A stretch of 64,000 nucleotides of DNA from Massilia sp. CF038 (GCF_900129765.1 NZ_FQWU01000001.1:806001-870000), one strand, 5' to 3'. Numbered from the stretch's first letter, positions 37,834-47,560 are shown. Translations and numbers: made by a program. Notes: generated by a model from the sequence alone, not told the origin.

Positions 37834-39192
37834 CTAGGAAAAAATACGGGCCGGATCGAACAGGTTTTCCGGCACCACCACCCCGAAATTGCGCAGCCGC
37901 TCGGCAAAACGGGGACGCACGCCAGTGGCACAGAAGTGGCCTGTGACCATGCCTTTTTCGTCGGTGCCGGTCTGGCGGAAGGCAAAGATCTCCTGCATGG
38001 TGATCATGTCGCCTTCCATGCCGGTGATTTCGGAAATGGCGACCACCTTGCGCCTTCCATCGGTCAGGCGCGAGACCTGCACCACCACCCCGATGGCCGA
38101 ACTGATTTGCTGGCGCATGGCCTTGCCGGGCAGGCCGGCGGCGGCCATGCTGAGCATGTTCTCGAGCCGGATCAGGGCGTCGCGCGGGGTGTTGGCGTGA
38201 ATCGTGGCCATCGAACCTTCGTGGCCCGTGTTCATCGCCTGCAGCATGTCGAGCGCTTCGGCACCGCGCACCTCGCCCAGAATGATGCGGTCAGGCCGCA
38301 TGCGCAGGGCGTTGCGCACCAGTGCGCGCTGGGTGACTTCGCCGCTGCCCTCGATATTGGGTGGCCGGGTTTCCAGGCGCACGATGTGGGGCTGCTGCAG
38401 CTGCAGTTCGGCCGCGTCTTCCACCGTGACGATCCGTTCGCTGTGGCTGATGAAACCCGAAATCACATTGAGCATGGTGGTCTTGCCGCTGCCGGTTCCG
38501 CCGGAGATCAGGATGTTGACCTTGGCCCGGCCCAGACCCTGCAGAATTTCAGCCATGGGCGCCGTCATGCTGTTGAAGTCGACCAGGTCCTGCAGCTTGA
38601 GCGGCTCGGCTGAAAAGCGCCGGATCGACATGATGGGACCATCGATGGCCAGCGGCGGGATGATCGCATTCACGCGCGAGCCGTCCGGCAGACGGGCGTC
38701 GACCATGGGGCTGGACTCGTCGATGCGCCGGCCCACGCGCGAGACGATCTTGTCGATGATCTTCATCAGGTGGGCGTCATCGGTAAAGGTGACGTTCGAC
38801 AGTTCCAGTTTGCCATGCCGCTCAACGTACACCTGCTTGTGCGTGTTGATCAGAATGTCGGAAATGGTGGGGTCTTCCAGCAGCGGCTCGAGCGGGCCGA
38901 ATCCGAGCACCTCGTACTGCACGTCGCGCGTGAGATTGCGCCGCTCGCTGTCATTGATGACCACCGTCTCTTCTTCCAGCAGGCGGCCGACCAGGGTCTT
39001 GATCTCGTCGCGGATCTGGTCCTGCGACAGGCGCTGCATGCCTTCCAGGTCCACCCGGTCCAGCAGCGACTGGTGCAGGCGGTGTTTGAGCTGCTGGTAA
39101 GCGCGGTTGTCGATGCTGCCGCCCCCGGCGCCGAACATCGGCTTGCTGCCCAGGCGATCACGCAGTGAATTGCTTTCTTTGATCATGCTCAT
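37834..39192 (-). CDS. cpaF: Flp pilus assembly ATPase CpaF/TadA
   Basis: 452-residue secretion ATPase of the PilT/VirB11 family. The Walker A motif GGTGSGKT lies at 231-238. Walker B is in [13 protein letters not shown] near 296-308, with conserved histidine/aspartate boxes between them. An N-terminal domain (about 30-200) is typical of CpaF. As a hexamer it powers Flp pilin extrusion. The start used here is MSMIKESN; a second ATG two codons later is possible. It precedes TadB by 12 bases and follows CpaE. Confidence 0.96.
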   Translation of the reverse strand: MSMIKESNSLRDRLGSKPMFGAGGGSIDNRAYQQLKHRLHQSLLDRVDLEGMQRLSQDQIRDEIKTLVGRLLEEETVVINDSERRNLTRDVQYEVLGFGPLEPLLEDPTISDILINTHKQVYVERHGKLELSNVTFTDDAHLMKIIDKIVSRVGRRIDESSPMVDARLPDGSRVNAIIPPLAIDGPIMSIRRFSAEPLKLQDLVDFNSMTAPMAEILQGLGRAKVNILISGGTGSGKTTMLNVISGFISHSERIVTVEDAAELQLQQPHIVRLETRPPNIEGSGEVTQRALVRNALRMRPDRIILGEVRGAEALDMLQAMNTGHEGSMATIHANTPRDALIRLENMLSMAAAGLPGKAMRQQISSAIGVVVQVSRLTDGRRKVVAISEITGMEGDMITMQEIFAFRQTGTDEKGMVTGHFCATGVRPRFAERLRNFGVVVPENLFDPARIFS

Positions 39193-39225
39193 GCTGATGC
39201 TCCTGTCACAGGGTTAGGGGACGAC

Positions 39226-40389
39226 TCACGCGCGAAACAGTTTGGACAACCATCCTGGCCGGGTTTCGGTCTCGCTCGGACCGGCCAGTTCGCGCGCCAT
39301 GTCGGCCAACGCTTTGGACAGTGGACTGGCGGGATCGAGTTTCAGGATCGGCACACCCTGGTTGACCGAGGCCGCTGCTGCCTCGTAGTGATTGGGCATG
39401 GTGTGGTGGATGCGGGTGCCATACGCACCTTCCAGATCGGTCAACCGGATCTGGCCCGACTTGTGATGCCGGTTGACGATCAGGGCGATCTTGTCGTGGC
39501 TGTAGTCCAGCGAGTTGAACACGCCCAGCAGGCGTTTGCCGTCGCGGATGTAGGGCAGTGTGGTCTGCAGGATCGGATAGATCATGTCGGCCTGGTCGAG
39601 TGCACGCACCGATACCGCGTCCAGCGTGCGGCCAATGTCGAGCAAGACAAAGTCATAATGGCGGCGCGCCAGTTTGAGCAGGGTATCAATATGCTCCGGC
39701 TTCACATCCTCGGAATGGGACGGGTCTTCGGGCGCTGCCAGCACGGAAAAATTGGGCGTCACGCTGACCATGCTGCCGGCCAAAAACGACGGGTCTATGC
39801 GGTGGATCTGCTTGCACACATCGGCCAGGGTCGCCACCGGCTTGTGCTCCGAGACGAACAGCGTGGCATCGCCGAACTGCAGGTTCAGGTCCAGCAGGCA
39901 GACCTTCTTGTTTTCCATGCTGGCCAGGGCGTAGCCCAGATTGGTGGCCAGGAAGGTGGCGCCGCTGCCACCCTTGCACGACACGAAAGCGAGTACCTTG
40001 CCGCCGGCATTGGCGCGGCTTTCACGCTTGTCGGCGATCCGGCGCAGTGCCGGATACAGGGTGGTGGGCGAGGAGGGCGAAGCCACCACTTCGCGCACCC
40101 CGGCACGCATGGCCTGGAGCAGAAACTCGGGCGTTTGCTGGCTCGACACCAGAATCAGCGCCGTGTTGGGCAAGCCATTGCCCAGGCGTTCAAGGCGTTC
40201 GGTATCGTCCGCGTCCAGCGTGTCCTGGGCCAGCACCAGCACGTCGATGGCGCCTGGCTCCGCCATGGTCAGCAGGCGTTCCAGCGACGCTGGCAGCATG
40301 GAGATGTCGTCAGCGCTGCTGCGTTCGCGCAGCTGGCGTGCCAGTTCGGCCAGTTGTTTTTCGTCGTTTGCTGCTACGGTGATTCTCAT
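39226..40389 (-). CDS. cpaE: CpaE/TadZ-type pilus localisation ATPase
   Basis: 387 residues. An N-terminal receiver-like domain (about 1-120) precedes a ParA/MinD-type ATPase. The P-loop reads KGGSGAT at 139-145, keeping the signature lysine K139 but replacing the usual GKT lysine by alanine. VCLLDLNLQFGD and DFVLLDIGRTLD follow. TadZ proteins localise the Tad machine at the pole, and an atypical P-loop fits that role. The ATG (MRITVAAND) was chosen because of an AAGGTG ribosome site just upstream. Confidence 0.92.
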   Translation of the reverse strand: MRITVAANDEKQLAELARQLRERSSADDISMLPASLERLLTMAEPGAIDVLVLAQDTLDADDTERLERLGNGLPNTALILVSSQQTPEFLLQAMRAGVREVVASPSSPTTLYPALRRIADKRESRANAGGKVLAFVSCKGGSGATFLATNLGYALASMENKKVCLLDLNLQFGDATLFVSEHKPVATLADVCKQIHRIDPSFLAGSMVSVTPNFSVLAAPEDPSHSEDVKPEHIDTLLKLARRHYDFVLLDIGRTLDAVSVRALDQADMIYPILQTTLPYIRDGKRLLGVFNSLDYSHDKIALIVNRHHKSGQIRLTDLEGAYGTRIHHTMPNHYEAAAASVNQGVPILKLDPASPLSKALADMARELAGPSETETRPGWLSKLFRA

Positions 40390-40413
40390 GGTTGCACCTT
40401 GTAAGGCCAAAGG

Positions 40414-40923
40414 TCAGGTCTCGAAGCCCATGCTCTCGGCGTGCATGGTCACGCTCGATTCGGGCAGTTCGATCGGCAGCAGTTTGATCAGCGAGATCAT
40501 CGGGCTGTAATACACATCCGGCGCAATGGATACACGCACGCTGTAGATGCAATCGCTCACGCGCGCGGCGTCGCCGCAGGCCGACAGGTTGTCGCCCGGG
40601 TCGGCGGGCAAATTCGTCACGGCCGTGCCGGCGCTGTTGAGGTATTCGATCTTGATGCTGGCCTTGGTGATTTCGGCGCCACCTGGCAGGCTGGCCGCGC
40701 CAAACAGGGCCAGCTTGCGCGCCGTGTCTTCGTCGTCGATCCAGCGCACCGTCATTTCGCGGGCGGCGCGGCGGGTCACTTCCTGCAGCGTGTTGTGGAT
40801 GTACAGCACGCGGGCAAATTCCAGTGCGCCGAAGATCAGCAGGAAGAACATGCCTGCCACCAGCGCGAATTCCACCGCGGCGGCGCCGCGTGCACGGTCA
40901 CAAATAAGGGGCTGAGTGTTCAT
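40414..40923 (-). CDS. TadE-like minor pilin/pseudopilin, second copy
   Basis: 169 residues. A short basic leader (RARGAAAVEFALVAGMF) contains the TadE-type G-A-A-A-V-E-F motif, with glutamate 5 residues after the glycine, followed by a hydrophobic helix (about 18-38). The rest is a cysteine-containing periplasmic domain (CGDAARVSDCIYS). It resembles TadE/TadF minor pilins. The ATG overlaps the stop of the preceding TadE gene (ATGA). Confidence 0.85.
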   Translation of the reverse strand: MNTQPLICDRARGAAAVEFALVAGMFFLLIFGALEFARVLYIHNTLQEVTRRAAREMTVRWIDDEDTARKLALFGAASLPGGAEITKASIKIEYLNSAGTAVTNLPADPGDNLSACGDAARVSDCIYSVRVSIAPDVYYSPMISLIKLLPIELPESSVTMHAESMGFET

Positions 40924-41381
40924 CGCATGTAGGGCATGGTGGTGCCCGGAGCCAGATTGACGGTATAGGTTTTTTCCGCACCCACCAGGAAGGGAATGGT
41001 GGAACCGAGGAACATCGAGTAGCCGGTGATACTGACCCGGACCCCGGCCGGGGCAGTGCCATCGGTGCAGGTGACGGCATTGAAGGCGCTGTCCAGACAA
41101 GCCACGCTGACGTTGCTGGTGCCAAAGCCGCCCACGCCCGCGCTGGCGGCCGCGTCGCTCACTTCGCTGCGCGCTTTGGCCACGGCGCTCGATGCAATGG
41201 TGGCTGGCGCCGCCACGGACAGCGTGCGCGCCGCATTGCGCGTGGCTTTTGACAGTGCGTCGTAATACCAGAAGGCGCGGCCAAACTCCAGGATGCCGGC
41301 CACAATCGTCACCAGCAGCGTGAGAATCAGGGCAAATTCGATGACGGCGCCACCGCGTGAACGGGTCGGATGCAGGTTCAT
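40920..41381 (-). CDS. tadE: TadE-like minor pilin/pseudopilin
   Basis: 153 residues. The leader RSRGGAVIEFALILTLLV holds the TadE motif (G..A.IEF) and starts a hydrophobic helix (about 11-37) with LEFGRAFWYYDAL after it. A Ser/Ala-rich periplasmic domain follows. It is processed by the CpaA peptidase in related systems. Start and stop are 4 bases from both neighbours, so it is part of the operon. Confidence 0.87.
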   Translation of the reverse strand: MNLHPTRSRGGAVIEFALILTLLVTIVAGILEFGRAFWYYDALSKATRNAARTLSVAAPATIASSAVAKARSEVSDAAASAGVGGFGTSNVSVACLDSAFNAVTCTDGTAPAGVRVSITGYSMFLGSTIPFLVGAEKTYTVNLAPGTTMPYMR

Positions 41382-41385
41382 GGTT

Positions 41386-42840
41386 TCACCTGTAAAGCTT
41401 GATTTCGGAATTCGGCACCGGCTCGATCAAGCCGGCAAACTCGACGAACAGACCCTTGCCCGGGCCATTCAACTGGACTGGCCGCTGCAGAAAGAAGCGG
41501 CCCACCGCCACCACCGGCAGACGCTTGCAGCTCATGGCATTGCTGGTGGCGGTACTGCAGTTGACGATGGCCAGATTCATCAGGCGCCGGTTGGTGCTGC
41601 CGGGGTTGACGGTGGGCGCCTCAAAATACGGGCCCGCCGTCTGGGCATACGGCGAGGCCGTGGCGCCGGCCGGATATTCGCCCGGCGTGACGGCATTGCG
41701 CGGCGCGCCGTTGTAATACAGTTCGCTCCATTCGCTGGTGTCGAAGGGGGCGCCGGCCGTGTAATTGCCGGGTGTGCCGCTGGCCTTGAGCGGGCGCGAA
41801 TAGGTCCACAGCACGCCCACCGTGGCGGCCGAGGTGGCGGCCTGCGGGAAGCCGCTGCTGGCGTTGTAGGGTTGTGACTGGGCCGAGGCATCGGGCACCA
41901 TGTAACGCGCCGGCCCGTTGCTGGTGTCGCCAAACGGATAGTCGCGGATGTTGCGGTCAGGCGGTGCGCTCGATGGCAGGCAGGCACTCCCGCCCGGGTA
42001 TTGGTTAAAGCGCGAGTTCAGCGACTTTTCCACCGGTCCGGTGCTCACACCCGTGTTGGCATACACCTCGGTGGCATTGTTGGTCACGGCCGAATTGCCC
42101 TGGCACAGAAACGGCGCGGTAAAGTTGGCGCTGCTGTGGCTCATGGCGCAGGCGGTGGGCGGGCTGTCGACGGGATTGAGCAGCATCGGATCGGCGGGAC
42201 CGCCAATGGCGCCCATTTGCAGCATGTCGTAGGTCATGCCGCGGCGGAAGCCGTGTTCCAGCAGTTCCAGTTGCGCCACGGCGGGCGGCACGGGTGTGGT
42301 GGCGCGCGCGCCCAGGCGGTTGACGGGATCGATTGCGCACAGGCCGATCGGCGTGATGTCCACCACGAAGCGTCCCGCCACGGCCACGCCCGACGTGGCC
42401 ATGGTCGGAATGCCGGCCACCCCCATCAGGTAGGTGGTGACGGTCTTGTTACCGGTTTCGATGCGGATGAAGGTTTTGCCGCTGGGGTTAAGGGCTGCTT
42501 CGCCGACGCTGACGAAGGGGCCGTTTGGCGAAGAACCAAACGTCACCTCGGCATTGGTCAGCACCAGGTCGCTGGCAAAGTTGAACTTGTTTTTGCCGGC
42601 ATACGCAATCGCCTTGGCGGCGGCCTTGTTGATGCCGGCTGTGGTCATGTCGATTTCCTTGGCCCCGGCCAGGGCTGCCGCATCGGCGCCGTTCTGCAGT
42701 TCCGACTTGAGCACGTACAGGTGGCCCAGATCGAGCACCAGGCCGCCGGCGGCCAGCAGCACCACCAGCGTCAGCCCGAACAACAGCGCCATGGCGCCGC
42801 GCTGGCGCTGGGGAACATCACGTGACAGCGGCCGGTTCAT
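41386..42840 (-). CDS. tadG: TadG-like pilus assembly protein
   Basis: 484 residues. An N-terminal membrane segment QRGAMALLFGLTLVVLLAAG (about 13-35) is of the TadE-like/Flp_N type. Then LGHLYVLKSELQNGADAAAL, typical of TadG, leads to a large extracellular or periplasmic region rich in Gly, Ser and Asn with few cysteines. A Shine-Dalgarno TAGGAG precedes the ATG by 6 bases and overlaps the lipoprotein stop. It probably contributes to pilus anchoring or adhesion. Confidence 0.86.
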   Translation of the reverse strand: MNRPLSRDVPQRQRGAMALLFGLTLVVLLAAGGLVLDLGHLYVLKSELQNGADAAALAGAKEIDMTTAGINKAAAKAIAYAGKNKFNFASDLVLTNAEVTFGSSPNGPFVSVGEAALNPSGKTFIRIETGNKTVTTYLMGVAGIPTMATSGVAVAGRFVVDITPIGLCAIDPVNRLGARATTPVPPAVAQLELLEHGFRRGMTYDMLQMGAIGGPADPMLLNPVDSPPTACAMSHSSANFTAPFLCQGNSAVTNNATEVYANTGVSTGPVEKSLNSRFNQYPGGSACLPSSAPPDRNIRDYPFGDTSNGPARYMVPDASAQSQPYNASSGFPQAATSAATVGVLWTYSRPLKASGTPGNYTAGAPFDTSEWSELYYNGAPRNAVTPGEYPAGATASPYAQTAGPYFEAPTVNPGSTNRRLMNLAIVNCSTATSNAMSCKRLPVVAVGRFFLQRPVQLNGPGKGLFVEFAGLIEPVPNSEIKLYR

Positions 42841-42849
42841 CAGGCGCTC

Positions 42850-43113
42850 CTAGCGGCCAACACCGATCGACAGCGCACCGGTCTGCGGCTGCGGGTCCTT
42901 GAACGACTTTTGATAATTGTCGTAGGCGCTTTTGGCGGCCTTGCCGTCGATGCCGGTGACCAGTGGCGACACCGGCGCGGCCGGGTTCAACACCTGCTGC
43001 TGGTTCAAACTGTGCACGGCGCTGCCGAACTGCTGGTCCAAGTTGGGAGTCTGGCTGGCGCAACCGGCCAGCAGCAATGCGGCGCAGGCGAGGGTGGAAT
43101 GCAGTGAGCTCAT
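42850..43113 (-). CDS. Small Tad-locus lipoprotein
   Basis: 87 residues. A lipobox LLAGC (C18) is followed by PNLDQQFGSAVHSLNQQQV and DGKAAKSAYDNYQKSF, both typical of small lipoproteins encoded after the secretin in betaproteobacterial Tad loci. It may be a pilotin or CpaD-like helper for the CpaC secretin. A Shine-Dalgarno GGAG precedes the ATG. It is much shorter than alphaproteobacterial CpaD. Confidence 0.82.
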   Translation of the reverse strand: MSSLHSTLACAALLLAGCASQTPNLDQQFGSAVHSLNQQQVLNPAAPVSPLVTGIDGKAAKSAYDNYQKSFKDPQPQTGALSIGVGR

Positions 43114-43122
43114 GCTGTTCTC

Positions 43123-44628
43123 CTATTTCAGGTCGAAACCGGTGGCGGCGGCGCTTTGGGTGTCTTTGGGTGGCGTGCCTTCGTGCTTGCCCTGCAAGAA
43201 GAACTCGCCGCGTGAAGGGGCAATGTAGCCATCGGTGGGCAGCTTGTAGCCCGGTGCCAGCGGCTTGACCAGGTGCGGCGTGATCACGAACACCAGCTCG
43301 GTGCGGTCGGTCTGGAAGTCGCTTGAGCGGAACAGCGCGCCCAGCACCGGGATTTCGCCCAGCAGGGGGAAGGCCTTGACGTTGGTGGTCACATTGTTCT
43401 TGATCAGCCCACCAATGGCGAAGCTCTGGCCGTCGTACAGCTGCACTGTGGTGGTGGCGCGCCGGGTGGTGAACGAGGGCAGGATCGCCGTGCCGCTGAC
43501 GCCACCGGCGCTGATGCCTACGCCATCCTTGTTCAGGTCGGACACTTCGGGCGCCACACGCAGGTTGATGCGGCCGCCTTCAAGCACGGTGGGTGTGAAG
43601 CGCACCGCAATGCCGAACTCTTTTTCCTCGAGCCGGATCTCGGGTGTGCCACCGCTATTGGTGATGCTGACCGGGATGAAGATCTTGCCGCCAGCGAGGA
43701 AGCTGGCCTCCTGGCCGCTGATCGCCATGATGTTCGGTTCGGCCAGCACCTTGACCAGGCCATCGCGCTTTTGCGCGTCAATGGTCAGGAAGTTACCGTT
43801 CGCTTTGGCGGCCTCGCCCAGGGCAGGCACACCGCCCAGCAGATTGGTCAGAATGCTGTAGGTCCAGCTGCCGTTGGTTTTCTGGCCGCCAATCGAGGCG
43901 CCCAGCTGGTCGACCAGGGTTTTGGACACTTCCGCCACCTTCACTTCCAGCATGACCTGCTGGGGCGCGGCCACGCCCAGCATATTGATCACGCGCGGTC
44001 CGGTCTGGGTCGAAGCCTGCATGCCGGCGCCGCCCTGGCTCTGGGTGGCGGCATTGGCGCCTGGGACCGTGGCGCTGGGAGCCGCGGCCTGCTGCGACGA
44101 ACGCGCCGCGCGCAGCACAAAGGCAGTGGCCACCGATACGATCTGTTCGGCGGTAGCGGCATCGGCCACCACGCCCGACAGGATGATGGTGTCGGCGGCG
44201 GTACTGATATGGACGTCCTTTTCGGCGGGCAGCAGTTCGTCCAGACGGGCGCGCAGGGGCGCTGTGTCCATGACCACCGACAGGTCAATGATGGTGGCGT
44301 CGTTGTTCTTGTTCCACAGGATCAGGTTGGTGGTGCCGACCGACTTGCCCACCATGTAGACCTCATTCTTGTTGAGCAAAATGACGTCGGCCACGCGCGG
44401 GTCGCCCACTGACATGCGCGCTGCCTGGTAGGGCAGGCGCACCAGCGTGGATTTGCCGTCGATCAGGGTCATGCCAGGGCCGATTTCGGAGCGGCCGTCG
44501 GCCTTGACCGGTTCGGGCTTGGCGGCAGGTTTGGCCGGTGCGGCCAGAGCCAGGCTGCTGGCGGCCAGCGCTGCGGTCAGCGCGGTGGCCAACAACGAGC
44601 GGGCGGATATGGTGTGCAAGGTGCTCAT
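43123..44628 (-). CDS. cpaC: Outer-membrane secretin CpaC/RcpA
   Basis: 501 residues. A Sec signal peptide (about 1-30, ending ALAAPAK) precedes an N-domain with VLLNKNEVYMVGKSVGTTNL and a BON-like domain. The secretin core includes GGQKTNGSW, VLAEPNIMAISGQEASFLAG and the C-terminal beta barrel (VVTPHLVKP-like, FVITPHLVKPLAPG). It forms the outer-membrane channel for the Flp pilus. It is preceded by CpaB. Confidence 0.95.
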   Translation of the reverse strand: MSTLHTISARSLLATALTAALAASSLALAAPAKPAAKPEPVKADGRSEIGPGMTLIDGKSTLVRLPYQAARMSVGDPRVADVILLNKNEVYMVGKSVGTTNLILWNKNNDATIIDLSVVMDTAPLRARLDELLPAEKDVHISTAADTIILSGVVADAATAEQIVSVATAFVLRAARSSQQAAAPSATVPGANAATQSQGGAGMQASTQTGPRVINMLGVAAPQQVMLEVKVAEVSKTLVDQLGASIGGQKTNGSWTYSILTNLLGGVPALGEAAKANGNFLTIDAQKRDGLVKVLAEPNIMAISGQEASFLAGGKIFIPVSITNSGGTPEIRLEEKEFGIAVRFTPTVLEGGRINLRVAPEVSDLNKDGVGISAGGVSGTAILPSFTTRRATTTVQLYDGQSFAIGGLIKNNVTTNVKAFPLLGEIPVLGALFRSSDFQTDRTELVFVITPHLVKPLAPGYKLPTDGYIAPSRGEFFLQGKHEGTPPKDTQSAAATGFDLK

Positions 44629-44649
44629 TCGATTCTCCCTGGGCTGCGC

Positions 44650-45501
44650 TCAGAATTGCTGGGTATTGCGGTCGAGGCCCTTGATGACTTCGACCTTTTC
44701 GGCCAGCCGGGGCTGGGACAAAGTGGGGCGGCGGACCACGGCCACCGTTTTTGGCACGGGCACGGCAGCGAGCAGCGGTGCTTCCGGTGCCTGGCCCAGC
44801 ATGCTGCTCTTGGTGGCGCCTTCGGTGGTCGCGGTGGCCGGATCAACCTGGTTGCGCAGCACCAGCGACAGGGTGCCGACACTGCGCGCCAGATCCAGCG
44901 TTTCGGTCTGTTCGGGCGACAGTTCCAGGGTCACGGCATTGACCACCTTGGGCTTGTTGTCGTCACGGCTCGCTTCCTGGGCGATGGCCAGCACCAGGAT
45001 CCGTTCCAGCACAATCTTCGAGATGCTGGGGTCCTTGTCGGCGTTGCTGCCGCGCTGCTTTTCACCCTGGGTGTTGACCAGGACGTCGACAAAGTTGCCC
45101 GGCATGGCAAAGCCGGCCACACCCACCACGTCGTTGACGCGGACCGTCATGGCGCGCTTGCCGGGTGCGACCACCGCCGACAGGCCGCCCTGTGTGCCCG
45201 GTGGCGCCAGCTTGGTTTCCATTACGGGCTCGCCGCGCAGGATGGTGGTGCGCGCCACCCGCGTATCCAGGCTCTTGGCATCGGTGACGGCGCCCGGCGG
45301 CATGGCGGCGGCCGGCCAGTCGACCATGCGCACCATGTCTGGCGTCAGGCGCGCGCCCAGGGCGATATCGGCCTGCGCCACCGCGACCTTGCCGGAAGCG
45401 CTGCCGGCCCGCTCATTGATCCAGCGCGCCGCCACGATCACGGCGGCGATTGCCATCAGCAGCGCCACCCCCATCATTACCAGTCCACGCGTATTTTTCA
45501 T
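44650..45501 (-). CDS. cpaB: Flp pilus assembly protein CpaB/RcpC
   Basis: 283 residues. An N-terminal membrane helix (GLVMMGVALLMAIAAVIVAA) is followed by SAF-domain features (VAQADIALGARLTPDMVRMV, TTILRGEPVMETKL) and the RcpC core RAMTVRVNDVVGVAGFAMPG with NFVDVLVNT. It sits in the periplasm and links the secretin to the assembly machine. The gene is 21 bases upstream of cpaC and 3 bases after the ATPase gene. Confidence 0.95.
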   Translation of the reverse strand: MKNTRGLVMMGVALLMAIAAVIVAARWINERAGSASGKVAVAQADIALGARLTPDMVRMVDWPAAAMPPGAVTDAKSLDTRVARTTILRGEPVMETKLAPPGTQGGLSAVVAPGKRAMTVRVNDVVGVAGFAMPGNFVDVLVNTQGEKQRGSNADKDPSISKIVLERILVLAIAQEASRDDNKPKVVNAVTLELSPEQTETLDLARSVGTLSLVLRNQVDPATATTEGATKSSMLGQAPEAPLLAAVPVPKTVAVVRRPTLSQPRLAEKVEVIKGLDRNTQQF

Positions 45502-45504
45502 GAC

Positions 45505-46905
45505 TTACTCCCCTGGGTTTGCCCGATTCCTGCGTTCGTAAAACATGCCACTGGCTGTGGCGCCCGGCTGGATCGAGGGCGTCTTGCTGTGGGTGGTGAA
45601 ATAGTTGTGCCAGGCCCAGGTCAGACTTTCCTGGGTCAGCTGGGGCGCCTGGCGGTAGTAGCGCGCCAGGTCGCGCACCTGGGCCAGCAGGTCGCGCGGA
45701 TAGCAGGCCAGCAGCGGGCGCTGTTCGCGCGCATGCAGCGCGCGCAGCAGAAAATCGAAGGCCCCCTGGTCGAAGGCGATGCCGAAATCGGTGCACACGG
45801 CGCGGAAGATCTGCAGGTACTGGTCTGGCGTGACGGCATCGACCAGGATCTTGTAGCCCAGGCGGCGCAGGAAGGCGCCGTCGGCCAGCTGGTCGGGCGC
45901 AAAATTGGAGGAAAACACGATCACCATGTCGAACGGGACCGGGAACTTGTAACCGGTATGGAGCGACAGATAATCCTGGCGCCGGTCCATCGGCACGATC
46001 CAGCGGTTCATCAATTCCACGGCCGAGCAGCGCTGGCGTCCCAGGTCGTCGATGATGAACAGGCCGTTGTTGGCTTTCAGGTGGCTGGGCGCGTGGTACA
46101 TGCGCGAGCCGGCATCAAACTGCACGTCGAGCATGGGCAAGGTCAGTTCGCCGCCCACCATCACGGTGGGGCGCTTGACGCGCAGCCAGCGGCCGTCGTT
46201 GAGGGCGGCGCGGCCGATCCCGTTGGCGCTGTCGGCTTCCGGTTCCGGCACCAGCTCGTGCACCAGGCTGTCGTAGAAAGGCAGCACTTCACGGTCGACC
46301 ATGATGGCGTGCGGGATCAGCACCGTGCCCTTGAGCAGCGCGTGCAGGCGCTCGGCCAGATAGGTCTTGCCGCTGCCGGCGGGGCCGTGCACAAAGATGG
46401 CGCGGCCCGAATTCATGGCGGCGCCAATTTGTTCGAGTACGCCAGGGTCCACCACCAGTTGCCCCAGCACGCTGGCAATGTCGTCGCTGGTGGTGTGCAT
46501 GCCCGCCACGCTCTGGCGCATCACTTGACGGGTGTAGGCTTCCAGCGTGACCGGGGCCGGACCGGCGTAGGCATTCTGCTGCACGTAAACGGCGGCGCGA
46601 GCGCGGCCCAGATCGGTCAGAATGACGCACAGGTCGGCGTCGGTGCCGCTGCTGCCGCGGCGCGAGGTTTCGCACAGCTTTTCGCTGCGCAAAAAGGTCA
46701 GCACCTTGTCGACCACGCCAACCGACAGCTTGACGTGGCCAGTGAGCTCGGACAACTGCATCTGGCCGCGCAGATACAGCACCTTGCTGATCAGTTCGAC
46801 CAGGAACAGGAAAGGGACACCCGTTTCTTCTGGCGTACGCGGGGCCAGCGGGAACAGCGCATCGGGGCGGCTGTCACTGGCGGCAAGGGCGGCGTCGTTG
46901 GGCAT
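45505..46905 (-). CDS. AAA+ ATPase of betaproteobacterial Tad loci
   Basis: 466 residues. The N-terminal 150 residues look like a winged-helix/linker region (LYLRGQMQLSELTGHVKL). The Walker A motif is GPAGSGKTYLA near 174-184. Walker B is FIIDDLGRQR, and a sensor motif VIVFSSNFAP follows. The AAA+ core continues to about 430. No membrane segments are seen. It is not CpaF, which is present separately. The gene lies between the methyltransferase and cpaB, so a role in pilus assembly or regulation is likely but unknown. Confidence 0.7.
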   Translation of the reverse strand: MPNDAALAASDSRPDALFPLAPRTPEETGVPFLFLVELISKVLYLRGQMQLSELTGHVKLSVGVVDKVLTFLRSEKLCETSRRGSSGTDADLCVILTDLGRARAAVYVQQNAYAGPAPVTLEAYTRQVMRQSVAGMHTTSDDIASVLGQLVVDPGVLEQIGAAMNSGRAIFVHGPAGSGKTYLAERLHALLKGTVLIPHAIMVDREVLPFYDSLVHELVPEPEADSANGIGRAALNDGRWLRVKRPTVMVGGELTLPMLDVQFDAGSRMYHAPSHLKANNGLFIIDDLGRQRCSAVELMNRWIVPMDRRQDYLSLHTGYKFPVPFDMVIVFSSNFAPDQLADGAFLRRLGYKILVDAVTPDQYLQIFRAVCTDFGIAFDQGAFDFLLRALHAREQRPLLACYPRDLLAQVRDLARYYRQAPQLTQESLTWAWHNYFTTHSKTPSIQPGATASGMFYERRNRANPGE

Positions 46906-46924
46906 GGCAGGCCTCGTGCGGTGG

Positions 46925-47542
46925 TCAGAAGACGAAAGGCAGCAGGCGGAATTTCACCTGTGCCATGTAGTCACGGTAGTGGCCGTCCTGCGCCAGGTGC
47001 CGCTCTTCGCGCAGGATGCGCAGGGCCAGCAAGGCCACCGTGATGCCGAACACGGCCACGTTGGCAGGCGAGGTATTGGTCAGCATGTAGCCGCAAAAGC
47101 TGAGCAGGTAGCTGGCATACAGCGGGTGGCGCACCAGGCGGTACAAGCCCTGCGTCTTGATGACCCGTTTGGCCGGCACCATGCCGATGCTGCGGTTGAG
47201 CGACAGCATGCCGCCCAGTTGCAGGGCCGCACCCAGGTAGATCAAGGCGGCAGCGGCCGGCAGCAGGCCCTGCTCGGCAGGCGTGAACAGAAAGGAGGCA
47301 AAGGTGCCGGCCACGGCCAGTGCCCAGTCGCCGCCGTGCACCGTGACCGTCACTGGCTTGGTGCGCACCAGGAAGAACAAGGCCGTCACGCTTTCCGTCC
47401 CGCAGAACACCAGATACACGGCGTCGCCGGTGACCTGAAAGGCACGCACATTGAGCAGTGCAAACGTGAGCCAGACCACGGCCATGATGGCGCCGATCAA
47501 GATCTGCGAAAGGCGTGAGGCAAACAGGGCAGCGATATTCAT
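46925..47542 (-). CDS. ICMT-like integral membrane methyltransferase
   Basis: 205 residues with five or so hydrophobic segments. The C-terminal third carries the isoprenylcysteine carboxyl methyltransferase/PEMT signature GLYRLVRHPLYASYLL and LREERHLAQDGHYRDYM, including the RHPxY motif and the EE..H pair that bind SAM and substrate in the family. The ATG at 47542 is chosen for its GGAG site 5 bases upstream. It lies 18 bases after the CpaA gene and is inside the Tad operon. Substrate is unknown; because CpaA of this size lacks a methyltransferase domain, pilin N-methylation is a reasonable hypothesis. Confidence 0.85.
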   Translation of the reverse strand: MNIAALFASRLSQILIGAIMAVVWLTFALLNVRAFQVTGDAVYLVFCGTESVTALFFLVRTKPVTVTVHGGDWALAVAGTFASFLFTPAEQGLLPAAAALIYLGAALQLGGMLSLNRSIGMVPAKRVIKTQGLYRLVRHPLYASYLLSFCGYMLTNTSPANVAVFGITVALLALRILREERHLAQDGHYRDYMAQVKFRLLPFVF

Positions 47543-47560
47543 GGCAGCTCCAATCACGAT

